Shown one piece after another: positions 1 to 7,853 of a stretch of DNA of 58,961 bases. The position numbers and the translations under genes are program-made. This DNA is from Caballeronia ptereochthonis. GTDB lineage: Bacteria; Pseudomonadota; Gammaproteobacteria; Burkholderiales; Burkholderiaceae. The stretch is taken from contig NZ_FCOB02000045.1 of assembly GCF_001545075.1 (NCBI RefSeq), forward strand, positions 1-58,961, written 5' to 3'. Positions within the stretch are counted from its first letter, which is position 1; the number at the start of each line of letters is the position of its first letter. The notes under the pieces were generated by a model. It was given only the letters and a program-made list of their open reading frames with translations. It had not been told where the DNA came from and made no database searches.

Positions 1-102
1 ACGCTGCTGCACGAGATGCAGAAGCGCGATGCGAAGAAGGGTCTGGCGTCGCTGTGCATCGGCGGCGGCATGGGTGTGGCGCTCGCAGTCGAGCGTCCGT
101 AA
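1..102 (+). CDS. phaA: Acetyl-CoA C-acetyltransferase (beta-ketothiolase), C-terminal end only
   Basis: The window opens inside this gene. The last 33 codons are visible in frame 1 and end with TAA. They contain the thiolase C-terminal signature CIGGGMGVAL, whose Cys is the second active-site cysteine, the one that deprotonates the incoming acetyl-CoA. The enzyme condenses two acetyl-CoA to acetoacetyl-CoA, the first step of polyhydroxybutyrate synthesis in the cytoplasm. The phaB gene follows 158 bases later on the same strand, which supports phaA rather than a fatty-acid-oxidation thiolase. Confidence 0.88.
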   Translation, partial: TLLHEMQKRDAKKGLASLCIGGGMGVALAVERP

Positions 103-260
103 CGTCCCGAATCAACGCAACAGGCAGCACACACCGGCGCCGCGCATGCGGACCGACGCGATACAACCATTACAAGCGTCGCGCATCGAGGTAACAGAAC
201 GGCGTCGGTGCCATTCCGAGTTTCATTAACCTGAGAGAATTGTTCGAGAGGAGCATCAGT

Positions 261-1004
261 ATGACTAAGCGAATCGCAGTGGTGACGGGTGGCATGGGCG
301 GCCTCGGCGAAGCCATCAGCATCAAGCTGCACGACGCCGGATACGCGGTCGTCGTGACGCATTCGCCGGGCAACGCGACGGTGAGCGAGTGGCTCGCGAA
401 CATGGATCGCCAGGGCCGCAACTTCCGCGCGTACGCTGTGGACGTCGCCGATTACGACTCCGCCCAGCACTGCGTGGCGAAGATCCAGGCCGAAGTCGGC
501 CCGATCGACATCCTCGTGAACAATGCTGGTATCACGCAGGACACGACCTTCAAGAAGATGACCAAGGTGAACTGGGATGCCGTGCTGCGCACCAATCTCG
601 ACTCGGTCTTCAACATGACCAAGCCCGTGTGCGAAGAGATGGTGTCGCGCGGCTGGGGCCGCATCATCAACATTTCGTCGGTGAACGGCTCGAAGGGACA
701 GATTGGTCAGACGAACTACTCGGCCGCGAAGGCGGGCATGCACGGCTTCACGAAGTCGCTCGCGCTCGAAGTCGCGAAGAAGGGCGTGACCGTCAACACG
801 ATTTCGCCGGGCTATCTCGCGACCAAGATGGTGACCGCGATTCCGCAGGAGATTCTCGACACGAAGATCCTGCCGCAGATTCCGGCCGGCCGTCTCGGCA
901 AGCCGGAAGAAGTCGCGGCGCTCGTCGCGTTCCTATGCTCGGACGACGCGGGCTTCGTCACCGGCTCGAACATCGCGATCAACGGCGGCCAGCACATGAG
1001 CTGA
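261..1004 (+). CDS. phaB: Acetoacetyl-CoA reductase (NADPH)
   Basis: A short-chain dehydrogenase of 247 residues that reduces acetoacetyl-CoA to (R)-3-hydroxybutyryl-CoA for polyhydroxybutyrate synthesis. Visible features are the nucleotide-binding GGMGGLG at residues 10-16, NNAG at 87-90 and the catalytic Ser140, Tyr153 and Lys157 (YSAAK). Length and residue numbering match the well-known Cupriavidus PhaB as I recall it. The ATG at 261 is preferred over an upstream in-frame TTG at 240 because GAGAGGAG sits just before it. It lies downstream of phaA, and a strong hairpin follows the stop codon, so phaA-phaB looks like the end of an operon. Confidence 0.95.
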   Translation: MTKRIAVVTGGMGGLGEAISIKLHDAGYAVVVTHSPGNATVSEWLANMDRQGRNFRAYAVDVADYDSAQHCVAKIQAEVGPIDILVNNAGITQDTTFKKMTKVNWDAVLRTNLDSVFNMTKPVCEEMVSRGWGRIINISSVNGSKGQIGQTNYSAAKAGMHGFTKSLALEVAKKGVTVNTISPGYLATKMVTAIPQEILDTKILPQIPAGRLGKPEEVAALVAFLCSDDAGFVTGSNIAINGGQHMS

Positions 1005-1012
1005 TGCCGGCG

Positions 1013-1041
1013 AGCGGCGCGCCCGTCGAAGGCGCGCCGCT
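1013..1041 (+). terminator. Hairpin terminator after phaB
   Basis: A perfect 11-bp inverted repeat, AGCGGCGCGCC / GGCGCGCCGCT, with a 7-base loop starts 8 bases after the phaB stop codon. It is followed by TTGCTCTC, only a weak T tract. It probably ends the phaA-phaB transcript. Confidence 0.7.
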
Positions 1042-1100
1042 TTGCTCTCGGACGGACGCGTTTCCTCATTCGAAACTCCGCTTTCCTGGCGAACGGCGCC

Positions 1101-1319
1101 ATGAACTACGATTACGCAGGCCCACATCCTTACAGCGCCAGTCATCTCGACTCGGCGATCGAGCACCTCGAACAGGTGCTGAGCCTCGAAGGCGCGAATT
1201 CGCTTTTCTCGCAGACCTATTGGCGCGGACGCGTCGTGCAGGCGCTCGCCACGCCGGGGCTCGCGCCGTCTCAGCATAACCGGCTGAAACGCCTGCTGGA
1301 TCGCATCGCTCAGGCTTGA
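1101..1319 (+). CDS. Small conserved-type hypothetical protein (72 aa)
   Basis: No function recognised. The protein is soluble and mostly helical in appearance, with no signal peptide or cysteine. Codons end mostly in G or C, as in true genes here, and no other frame looks better. It lies just downstream of the phaB terminator, so it probably has its own promoter. No clear Shine-Dalgarno sequence precedes the ATG. Confidence 0.6.
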   Translation: MNYDYAGPHPYSASHLDSAIEHLEQVLSLEGANSLFSQTYWRGRVVQALATPGLAPSQHNRLKRLLDRIAQA

Positions 1320-1498
1320 CGCGCAACGCGGGAACAGTCGGCTGCATACGCGGTCAATCGTGAAAGGCGCGCGGCCGGGGTCGCATGAGCGCTTTCCCTG
1401 GATCCGGCGGCATGGCGCCTTTCCGCTGATCTGTGAAGAAATTCGCGGACGCTTGTACCATTCGGACCGTATCTCGAAATTCACGGTTCACAAGCGTC

Positions 1499-1834
1499 AT
1501 GCTCGATTCCCTACGAACATTCCTTTCGACGCGGCGCGCGCTCGGCGCGATCGCGTTCTCGTTTCTGCTCGCCGCGTGCGGCACGACGAGCGACATCATC
1601 GCCGGTTCGCAGCCGGACACCTACACGGTTACCGGCAAAGCGACGGGCACGCGCATGTCGTGGGTGACCGCACGCAACGCTGCGATTGACGCCGCCACCG
1701 ACTATTGCAAGCAACGCGCGCAGCGCGTCTCGGTCAAGTCGGAGGCGACGAGCGGCGTGCGCTCGCTCGAACAGCAAACGGCGACGGTTTCGTTCAGCTG
1801 CGTGCCGGAGACGAGCAACGCCGCGCGCGGATAA
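1499..1834 (+). CDS. Small outer-membrane-type lipoprotein of unknown function
   Basis: A 111-residue protein with a short positively charged N-terminus, a hydrophobic stretch and the lipobox LLAAC at about residues 22-26, so it should be exported and lipidated. The mature part is small and contains two further cysteines. I chose ATG 1499 because it gives a proper signal peptide; the in-frame upstream start at 1433 adds 22 residues that do not look like one. The gene runs convergent with the nicF-like gene. No function can be assigned. Confidence 0.65.
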   Translation: MLDSLRTFLSTRRALGAIAFSFLLAACGTTSDIIAGSQPDTYTVTGKATGTRMSWVTARNAAIDAATDYCKQRAQRVSVKSEATSGVRSLEQQTATVSFSCVPETSNAARG

Positions 1835-1847
1835 GCCCCGCGCGAAC

Positions 1848-2471
1848 TCAATACACGCCCGCGAGCAGTTCGTCCGACGTCATCACGGCCGCATATTTCT
1901 GCGCCATGTCGAAGAGGCTTGCCTCGTGCGAACCGAGCGCGCGATCACCGACGCAATCGGACAGCACCACGGGCCGCAGGCCGAACTGCATTGCGTCGAC
2001 GACGCTCGCGCGTACGCAGCCGCTCGTGACCGCGCCGGCGACGACGAGCGTGCGCACGCCGCGCATCGCGAGCCGTGCCGCGAGCGACGTGCCGAAGAAC
2101 GCCGACGGCACGTTCTTGCGCACGACGAGCTCGCCCGGTTCCGGCGTGAGTTGCGGCACGATTGCGCTGTCGTGCGCGTGTTCCTTCAGCGTCAGCATGC
2201 CTGGCACCTTGAGCGAAAGGATGTTCGCGTCGGAGTCGTCGTCGGCATAGACGATGCGGCTGTACGCGACCGGCCAGCGCAACGCGCGCGCGGCGCGCAG
2301 AAGCGGCACGGTGCGTTCGATCGCGTCGCGGATATTGCCGCCGCCGAATACGGCCGGATCGGCGAAGCCGTTCACGAAATCGACGATCAGGAGCCCGATC
2401 TGCCCTTCGATCGAAAGCTCGTTGCCGAAGCCCTGCCGTGCATACATTGCCTCTTTCGCTTCGCCCGTCAT
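1848..2471 (-). CDS. Isochorismatase-family amidohydrolase, maleamate amidohydrolase (NicF)-like
   Basis: A 207-residue cysteine hydrolase. The expected triad is visible: Asp in LLIVDFVNGF, Lys in VVRKNVPSAF and the nucleophilic Cys in TSGCVRA. The family includes N-carbamoylsarcosine amidase, RutB and maleamate amidohydrolase NicF. Its start overlaps, by ATGA, the stop of a gene remnant resembling NicX (2,5-dihydroxypyridine dioxygenase). In the known nicotinate lower pathway NicX makes N-formylmaleamate and NicF hydrolyses maleamate to maleate, so the context favours NicF. The upstream partner has lost its 5' half and promoter, so it is unclear how this intact gene is expressed. Substrate is inferred. 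Confidence 0.75.
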   Translation of the reverse strand: MTGEAKEAMYARQGFGNELSIEGQIGLLIVDFVNGFADPAVFGGGNIRDAIERTVPLLRAARALRWPVAYSRIVYADDDSDANILSLKVPGMLTLKEHAHDSAIVPQLTPEPGELVVRKNVPSAFFGTSLAARLAMRGVRTLVVAGAVTSGCVRASVVDAMQFGLRPVVLSDCVGDRALGSHEASLFDMAQKYAAVMTSDELLAGVY

Positions 2472-2785
2472 GTAGCCTCCTCGATGGTCTTGCCTTCGCG
2501 CACCACCTCCACGCCGTCGAGCGAGACGGTGCAGCGGCGCAACGGAATGTCGATGTGGCAAGCGGTCGTGCGCTTGCCGTCGCCTTCGTCGTTCGGACCG
2601 AGCGAGAACAGGAAGTTGCCGTCGAAGGCGCGCGCGTCCATGCCGAGCGTCGCTTCGCGATCGTAGAGGCCGAGCGTCGACCAGTGCGCGCGCTTTTGCA
2701 GGCCCCAGCCGATGTGCGTGATCGCGAAGGCTTCGGGATCGTCGAAGGAGAGCATGTATTCGCGCAGCAGATCGGCATCGGCTGG
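2468..2785 (-). pseudogene. NicX-like 2,5-dihydroxypyridine 5,6-dioxygenase, C-terminal remnant
   Basis: An open frame from about 2785 down to the TGA at 2468-2470 encodes roughly the last 105 residues of a NicX-type dioxygenase. Recognisable pieces are THIGWGLQKRA, LGMDARAFDGNFLFS and HIDIPLRRC. The family is normally about 350 residues, so the first two thirds are missing. The first in-frame ATG is at 2755, but homology seems to continue upstream to near 2785, where the sequence switches to an unrelated receiver-domain gene on the other strand. The stop overlaps the nicF-like start by ATGA, showing the two were once an operon. It should be non-functional as a dioxygenase. Confidence 0.75.
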
Positions 2786-3048
2786 AAGCGAGGCGGCGCA
2801 TCCGCGAGGACGCGCGCTTCAGGAAGCTGCCGATCATCGCGATCACGGCGAAGGCCATGAAGGACGATCAGGAGCAATGCCTCGCGGCGGGCGCGAGCGA
2901 TTATCTGGCGAAGCCGATCGACATCGACCGGCTCTACTCGCTCCTGCGCGTGTGGATGGCCCGCCGCGTCCAGGCGGTCGAATGTTCAGCGCGCTTCACG
3001 CGAACGGGAATCGTCCCGTCAGACAGGCTACGACGAGGATGCGACTGA
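2782..3048 (+). pseudogene. Response-regulator receiver domain, C-terminal remnant
   Basis: In the + frame this reads REDARFRKLPIIAITAKAM, then GASDYLAKPIDIDRLYSLL, which is the second half of a REC domain: the conserved Thr in ITAKAM and the Lys in AKPID. This style is typical of the last receiver of a hybrid histidine kinase. The phospho-acceptor Asp and the rest of the protein are absent, because the sequence joins the nicX remnant at about 2776-2790. After the domain the frame runs on to a stop at 3048 through atypical sequence. No promoter or plausible start lies in front, so I treat it as a dead fragment. Confidence 0.75.
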
Positions 3049-3246
3049 GCCACCCTGCTGCTTCTGCCTCTTCCGGTTCATCCGGTACGTACGGATATCG
3101 TCACTCAGCCGGTCGATGAATTCCTGGCTGCGCGTCGTGTAGTTCGCCTGGTTCATATGGGGCGTGTGCCCGCCCGTGTAGATCGGTCTGTTCGGTTGCG
3201 GGCCGTAATAGTACATACCGGCCGTCGGCCTGACCATTCCGGGCAT
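3028..3246 (-). CDS. Small hypothetical protein (72 aa)
   Basis: A 72-residue frame with strongly G/C-biased third codon positions. The N-terminal half is rich in Pro, Gly and Tyr and the C-terminal tail is basic (RMNRKRQKQQ). No domain recognised and no signal peptide. Its 3' end overlaps the tail of the receiver-domain remnant by 21 bases, so one of the two ends may not be original. The 208 bases between it and the next gene hold only a weak GC hairpin (GGGCC GTGA GGCCC, 3394-3407). Confidence 0.4.
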   Translation of the reverse strand: MPGMVRPTAGMYYYGPQPNRPIYTGGHTPHMNQANYTTRSQEFIDRLSDDIRTYRMNRKRQKQQGGSVASSS

Positions 3247-3454
3247 CGACTATAGGAAGGGCATTCGCTGACCCCGCGGGATGGCGCGGATGCAGTGAAC
3301 ATTTCGATATCCTGCTCAATTGGCGGAGCCGACGATACAAGTAACGAGAAGTGACAAGAAGGGTCCAACGCATTCGATGCGTCGTGCGGGAACGGGCCGT
3401 GAGGCCCGCTCCTGTGCCGAATGTGCGCGTCGCTGCCGCGCCGGATTCAGGGGT

Positions 3455-5245
3455 TCAGATGTTCAGCGCGCGCTTGTCGACGGCGAGCGCCGCTTCGCGC
3501 ATCACTTCGGAAAGCGACGGATGCGGATGGCAGATCCGCCCGATGTCCTCCGACGCCGCCTTGAACTCCATCGCGACCACGGCCTCCGCGATCAGATCCG
3601 ACGCGTTCGCCGAGACGATATGCACGCCGAGAATCTCGTCGGTTTTCGCATCGGCGATGACCTTGATGAAGCCGTCCGTCTCGCCGATGCCGAGCGCGCG
3701 GCCGTTCGCCAGCATCGGAAACTGGCCGGACTTGATCTCGCGGCCTTCGGCTTTCAGCGCCTGTTCCGTCTGCCCGACCCATGCGATTTCCGGATGCGTG
3801 TAGATCACCCACGGAATGCAGTTGTAGTCGATGTGCGGCTTCTGTCCGTCGATGATCTCCGCCACCAGCACGCCTTCGTCTTCCGCCTTGTGCGCGAGCA
3901 TCGGGCCGCGCACGACATCGCCGATCGCGTAGACGTTGACGACTTTCGTCGCGCAATGGCCGTCGACGGGAATGAAGCCGCGCTCGTCCGTCGATAGTCC
4001 GATCGAATCGAGCCCGAGATTGTCGGTATTGGGCACGCGGCCGATCGACACGATCAGGCGGTCCGCCTCCAGCGTCTGCGCGTTGCCGTCCTTGTCCTTG
4101 TACGAAACCGAAACGCTCGAAGCCGTCGTCTTCACGCCGTCGATGTTCACGCCGAGGTGAATCGTCAGGCCCTGCTTCTTGAAGAGCTTGGCGGCTTCCT
4201 TTTGCAGCGCGGTGTCGGTGGTGCCGAGAAATTCGGGCAGTGCTTCCAGGATCGTCACTTCCGCGCCGAGCCTGCGCCACACCGAGCCGAGTTCCAGACC
4301 GATCACGCCCGCCCCGATCACGGCGAGCTTCTTCGGAATGGAATCGAAGGCGAGCGCGCCTTCGTTGTCGGAGACGATCTTGTTGTCGACGGGCACGTTC
4401 GGCAAATGACGCGCCTTCGAGCCCGTCGCGATGATCACGTGTTGCGCGGTGTGGCTCTCGGTCTTGCCGTCGCCGCTCACTTCGATTTTGAAATTGCCGC
4501 CGTCTTTCCCCGCGAGCTTGCCGTGCCCTTTCAGCCAGGTGATCTTGTTCTTGCGGAAGAGGAACTCGACGCCGCCCGTGATCTTCTCGACGATCGCTTC
4601 CTTGCGCCCGACCATTTTGCCGACGTCGACAGAAAGATTGTCCATGCTGATGCCGTGATCGCCGAAATGCAGCTTCGCGTTCTCGAACTCCTCGGATGAC
4701 GCGAGCAACGCCTTCGACGGAATGCAGCCGACGTTCAGACACGTGCCGCCGAGCTTCGGCTTGCCTGCCGGATTGATCCACTCCTCGACGCACGCGACCT
4801 TCCTGCCGAGCTGTGCGGCACGGATCGCGGCGATGTAGCCGCCGGGGCCGGAGCCGATCACGATGACGTCGAAGTCGGCTTTTTCGCCCGAAGCGGGCGC
4901 GGGAGAGGGCGCGGGTGCGGCGGCCTTCGCGGGTTGCGCGGTTGATTGTGCGGCGGGTTTTTCAGAAGCAGGAGCAGGCGCAGGAGTCGCGGCCGACGCC
5001 TTCGCCTCGGTATCGATGATCGCGAGCAATTCGTCCGCGTGGACGATGTCGCCTTCCTTCTTCGCCACTTCCGCGAGCGTGCCGGCGGCGGGCGCCGGCA
5101 CTTCGAGCACCACCTTGTCCGTTTCCAGTTCGACGAGGATTTCGTCTTGCGCCACGGCGTCGCCCGCTTTCTTCTTCCACGGCAACATCGTCGCTTCGGT
5201 GACGGATTCGGAAAGCTGCGGAACCTTGACTTCAACCCTGGCCAT
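3455..5245 (-). CDS. lpdA: Dihydrolipoyl dehydrogenase with fused N-terminal lipoyl domain
   Basis: A 596-residue E3 flavoprotein that reoxidises dihydrolipoyl groups of 2-oxo-acid dehydrogenase complexes with NAD+. Residues 1-78 form a lipoyl domain with the lipoylated Lys44 in ETDKVV, followed by an Ala/Pro-rich linker (about 82-120). The E3 part has GSGPGG at 131-136 (FAD), the redox pair Cys169/Cys174 in GGTCLNVGCIPSK, and the catalytic His575/Glu580 near the C-terminus. The lipoyl sequence resembles the E2 of 2-oxoglutarate dehydrogenase more than that of pyruvate dehydrogenase. No E1 or E2 gene is nearby, so its partner complex is unknown. The gene diverges from the DUF2325 gene. Confidence 0.93.
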   Translation of the reverse strand: MARVEVKVPQLSESVTEATMLPWKKKAGDAVAQDEILVELETDKVVLEVPAPAAGTLAEVAKKEGDIVHADELLAIIDTEAKASAATPAPAPASEKPAAQSTAQPAKAAAPAPSPAPASGEKADFDVIVIGSGPGGYIAAIRAAQLGRKVACVEEWINPAGKPKLGGTCLNVGCIPSKALLASSEEFENAKLHFGDHGISMDNLSVDVGKMVGRKEAIVEKITGGVEFLFRKNKITWLKGHGKLAGKDGGNFKIEVSGDGKTESHTAQHVIIATGSKARHLPNVPVDNKIVSDNEGALAFDSIPKKLAVIGAGVIGLELGSVWRRLGAEVTILEALPEFLGTTDTALQKEAAKLFKKQGLTIHLGVNIDGVKTTASSVSVSYKDKDGNAQTLEADRLIVSIGRVPNTDNLGLDSIGLSTDERGFIPVDGHCATKVVNVYAIGDVVRGPMLAHKAEDEGVLVAEIIDGQKPHIDYNCIPWVIYTHPEIAWVGQTEQALKAEGREIKSGQFPMLANGRALGIGETDGFIKVIADAKTDEILGVHIVSANASDLIAEAVVAMEFKAASEDIGRICHPHPSLSEVMREAALAVDKRALNI

Positions 5246-5536
5246 TCAGATTCTCCTTTAGAGCGATTGTTAGCGACGGGAGTGTCCGGCGAACGGAAAC
5301 GTCGTATGGAAAGCTGGCGTGCGGACCCGGCTTCGGCCGGCCGGTCCGGCGCGCCGAAGTCGTAGGATACGCCCTGTCCGTACCGCGCGCCTCGGAAGCC
5401 GCCCGTGCATTGGCGCGTCTTTTCGCAGTCGTTATATTCGGTGGTATATTACGAAGCGGAAATCGAATGACCGGACTCCGGTGCGATACCCGATATGACA
5501 CGCCTTCCGGACCAGCCGATCGAGCACGAGGTGATC

Positions 5537-6847
5537 ATGCAGACTCCGCCGTTTCAACTCGCCCGCACGAACGCCCATGCCCATCGCGATGCCTGCTGTC
5601 AGCCGACCGAGGCCGACTTGCGCGCGTCGCGCCGCCGCGCGCGCCTTGCCGAACTGGACTCGCATCTGCACTGCTCGGTCATCGGGACGTGCCTGAGTAC
5701 CGGCGAGCTGCGCAAGCTCGTGCCGAAGTTCACCGACCTCGACCGCTATCACGCGAGCGATCTGGAGATTCACCACGCGGCGGTGGAACTGGCGATCGCG
5801 GGCGGCGCGGGTGCGAAGGCGCTGAACAAGGCGCTCGACGAACGTTACGCCGGCGCGATCCGCCGCTTCGATGCCGCGCGCGACAGCGAAGCGCTGCTCG
5901 ATCTGTGGAACGAGGCGCTCAAGTCCGGCGACATTCCGCCCGCCTACTGGGCCGTGATGTCCCATCCGCACGCGACGATCGAAGTGCGCCAGTCCGCGTT
6001 CGGCGAAGTGCACATGCTGTCGCATCTCGTTGGCGCGGCGAATCGCGCGGATATTCGCCGTCTGGTCGCGCTGGAAGCGGAAAACCAGGAGCTCAAGGAA
6101 AAGATCGAACGCCAGCAAGCGCGCCTGCTCGAACTGAGCGCGGAGCGCGATGCGTCCGTCAGGGAATCGAAGGAGCACGCGCTGCAGCTCACCGCAATCG
6201 CGGAGCGCAAGCCGGATCGGTCGACCGCGCAGCTCGATGCCGAAGTCGAACGCCTGCGCGAAAGGGTCGAGGACGGCGAGCGCCGCCTCGCGCTGCACAC
6301 GAGCCGCCACGAGGCCGCCGAGCAGCGCGCCCAACAGGAGGAGGAGCAGACGCGCGCGCTGCGCAACAAGCTCGGTGAAGCGCAGGCGCTGCTGAAGATC
6401 GTGCAGGCCGAATGCGCGGCGCTGGAGCGCGCGACGCTCGACGCCGCCGATCAGCCCGACGCGCGCCGCCAAGCCATGGAATGGGTGAACGGCAAGCGCA
6501 TCGTCTATGTCGGCGGACGGCCCGGTTCGAATGCGGTGCTGAGGTCGCTGGTGGAAGCGGCGGGCGGCGAGTTGATCGTCCACGACGGCGGCGTCGAGGA
6601 TCGCAAGGGATTGCTGGCCGCGGCGCTGCCGAATGCGGATGTCGTGCTGTTCCCCGTGGACTGCATCGATCACGACTCGATGAACATGCTGAAGCGCGTC
6701 TGCGAGCGGCACGGCGTCGAATACTCGCCGCTGCGCACCGCGAGCGTCGCGAGTTTCGTGGAGTTCGTCGCGCGGCTGGTCGCGAGCACGCAGGACACGC
6801 ACGCGGGTTCACCGCCGCCGTCCGCGTTCTGCCTGCGCCACGGTTAG
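5537..6847 (+). CDS. DUF2325 domain protein with long coiled coil
   Basis: A 436-residue protein in three parts. The N-terminal part carries HLHCSVIGTCLSTGELRKL, a His/Cys cluster that could bind metal. The middle, about 190-320, is a Glu/Arg/Ala-rich coiled coil. The C-terminus is a DUF2325 domain beginning IVYVGGRPGSN, with a Cys in VDCIDHDS and another further on. The biochemical role of DUF2325 is not known to me. ATG 5537 has GAGGTGA just upstream; an earlier in-frame ATG at 5495 is possible. Its stop overlaps the stop of the convergent ModE-like gene by four bases, placing it next to a molybdenum-related operon. Confidence 0.8.
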   Translation: MQTPPFQLARTNAHAHRDACCQPTEADLRASRRRARLAELDSHLHCSVIGTCLSTGELRKLVPKFTDLDRYHASDLEIHHAAVELAIAGGAGAKALNKALDERYAGAIRRFDAARDSEALLDLWNEALKSGDIPPAYWAVMSHPHATIEVRQSAFGEVHMLSHLVGAANRADIRRLVALEAENQELKEKIERQQARLLELSAERDASVRESKEHALQLTAIAERKPDRSTAQLDAEVERLRERVEDGERRLALHTSRHEAAEQRAQQEEEQTRALRNKLGEAQALLKIVQAECAALERATLDAADQPDARRQAMEWVNGKRIVYVGGRPGSNAVLRSLVEAAGGELIVHDGGVEDRKGLLAAALPNADVVLFPVDCIDHDSMNMLKRVCERHGVEYSPLRTASVASFVEFVARLVASTQDTHAGSPPPSAFCLRHG

Positions 6848-7248
6848 GGCTTGAGCAGCTTCGTGAGCGATGCGATCTGCTCGGCGCAGGCGGCTTCGGC
6901 CCGCGCTTCGACATCGCGGTAGAGCCGGATGATGTTTTCGCCGACCGGCGTCAGCACGCAGCCGCCGCCGCTTTGTCCGCCTTGCTCCGAGAGGGTCGCG
7001 GGGGACTGGAGCGAGCGATTGAGTTCGTCGATGAGCAGCCACGCGCGCCGGTACGACATGTCGAGGCTGCGCGCCGCCGCCGATATCGAGCCGTGCTTGC
7101 GCACCGCTTCCAGCAGCGCGACCTTGCCCGGACCCAGCGCGATGGTCTCGCCTTTCGTGATGCGCATGCGAAAGCGCACTTCGGCCGGCTGGTTCGCCGG
7201 GGCCGGCTCTTTTGCGCCTGCCTTGGTCTTGAGGGTCGTCGTCGCCAT
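6844..7248 (-). CDS. ModE-like winged-helix regulator (DNA-binding domain only)
   Basis: A 134-residue protein with the LysR/ModE-type winged helix: ALGPGKVALLEAVRKHGSIS, then ARSLDMSYRRAWLLIDELN. It lacks the C-terminal TOBE/MOP domains that bind molybdate in full-length ModE (about 260 residues), so it cannot sense molybdate the same way. Proteins of this short form are known as LysR-type ModE N-terminal homologues. It is the last gene of a minus-strand set with the molybdopterin-domain and NifQ-like genes, 57 bases after the latter, and probably controls it. No good ribosome binding site is visible. Confidence 0.82.
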   Translation of the reverse strand: MATTTLKTKAGAKEPAPANQPAEVRFRMRITKGETIALGPGKVALLEAVRKHGSISAAARSLDMSYRRAWLLIDELNRSLQSPATLSEQGGQSGGGCVLTPVGENIIRLYRDVEARAEAACAEQIASLTKLLKP

Positions 7249-7305
7249 GCCCGAGAGGATACACGAAGGAAATCGGACGGACGTTTCATGCCGCGTGGGT
7301 GGGCG

Positions 7306-7853
7306 TTATCGGTTGTCCGGATAGCAGAATCCATGATCCGCACATCCGGGACAGCCCGGTGCGCCGGTCGGCACGACGCCTCGCGCGTGCGCGACCTCCT
7401 GCGCGAGAAACTTCTTCCAGCGCATGTTCGCGACGTTGTGCGCGACGAGATCGGGATAGTGCCGCGTCAGCATGTCGGTGACGTCGTCGCGACCGCTCAG
7501 GCCGAGATCGCACCACAGATGATGGGGCCGCAGCGACGCGGCTGAAATGATCATCGCGAGGCAATGTGCATCTTCCCGATGCCGCGCCGCCGTGCGGTCG
7601 TGCCACATCAGAAGCCCATGCAGATCGCGCACGAACGCCCAGTGCGGCGAAGAGCGCATCGCGCCCGGCGGACGATCGATCGCCGCGCCGGGAAAATGGC
7701 GGCCGATCAGCGCGGAGAGTTCGCCGCCGCCAGCCCGAGCAGAAGCAGATCGCCCGAGTCGATGCGCGCGCCGACGAGCCGCGCGAACAGCACGGTATCG
7801 GGTGCCTCCGGATCGGCGGCGCGGGCGAGCAGCTCGCGCGCTGGCGCATTCAT
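7306..7853 (-). pseudogene. NifQ-like molybdenum-donor protein, frameshifted
   Basis: The ATG at 7853 begins a frame encoding a NifQ-like N-terminus that ends early at a TGA near 7707. The rest of NifQ continues in the next frame (ELSALIGRHFPG) down to the stop at 7306. The frames join at about 7725-7738, in a run of GCG triplets, and correspond to one missing base. The C-terminus keeps MRWKKFLAQE and a CPGC-x5-C cluster; NifQ normally shows Cx4Cx2Cx5C, and the position of the first Cys is Thr here. NifQ delivers Mo for nitrogenase FeMo-cofactor, yet no nif genes are present. Its start overlaps the preceding stop (ATGA). A sequencing error is possible. Confidence 0.75.

Noticed and set aside
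2770..2800. A mobile element at the nicX/receiver junction.
   Set aside because: No transposase fragment, terminal inverted repeats or target duplication could be seen near the join.
5430..5460. The repeated TATATT elements before the DUF2325 gene as an operator.
   Set aside because: TATATT occurs twice, but the copies are short and unsymmetrical and could equally be -10 boxes; not enough to call a site.
7700..7745. Programmed frameshifting in the NifQ-like gene.
   Set aside because: There is no slippery heptamer or following structure of the usual type at the junction; a mutation or sequencing error in the GCG run is simpler.
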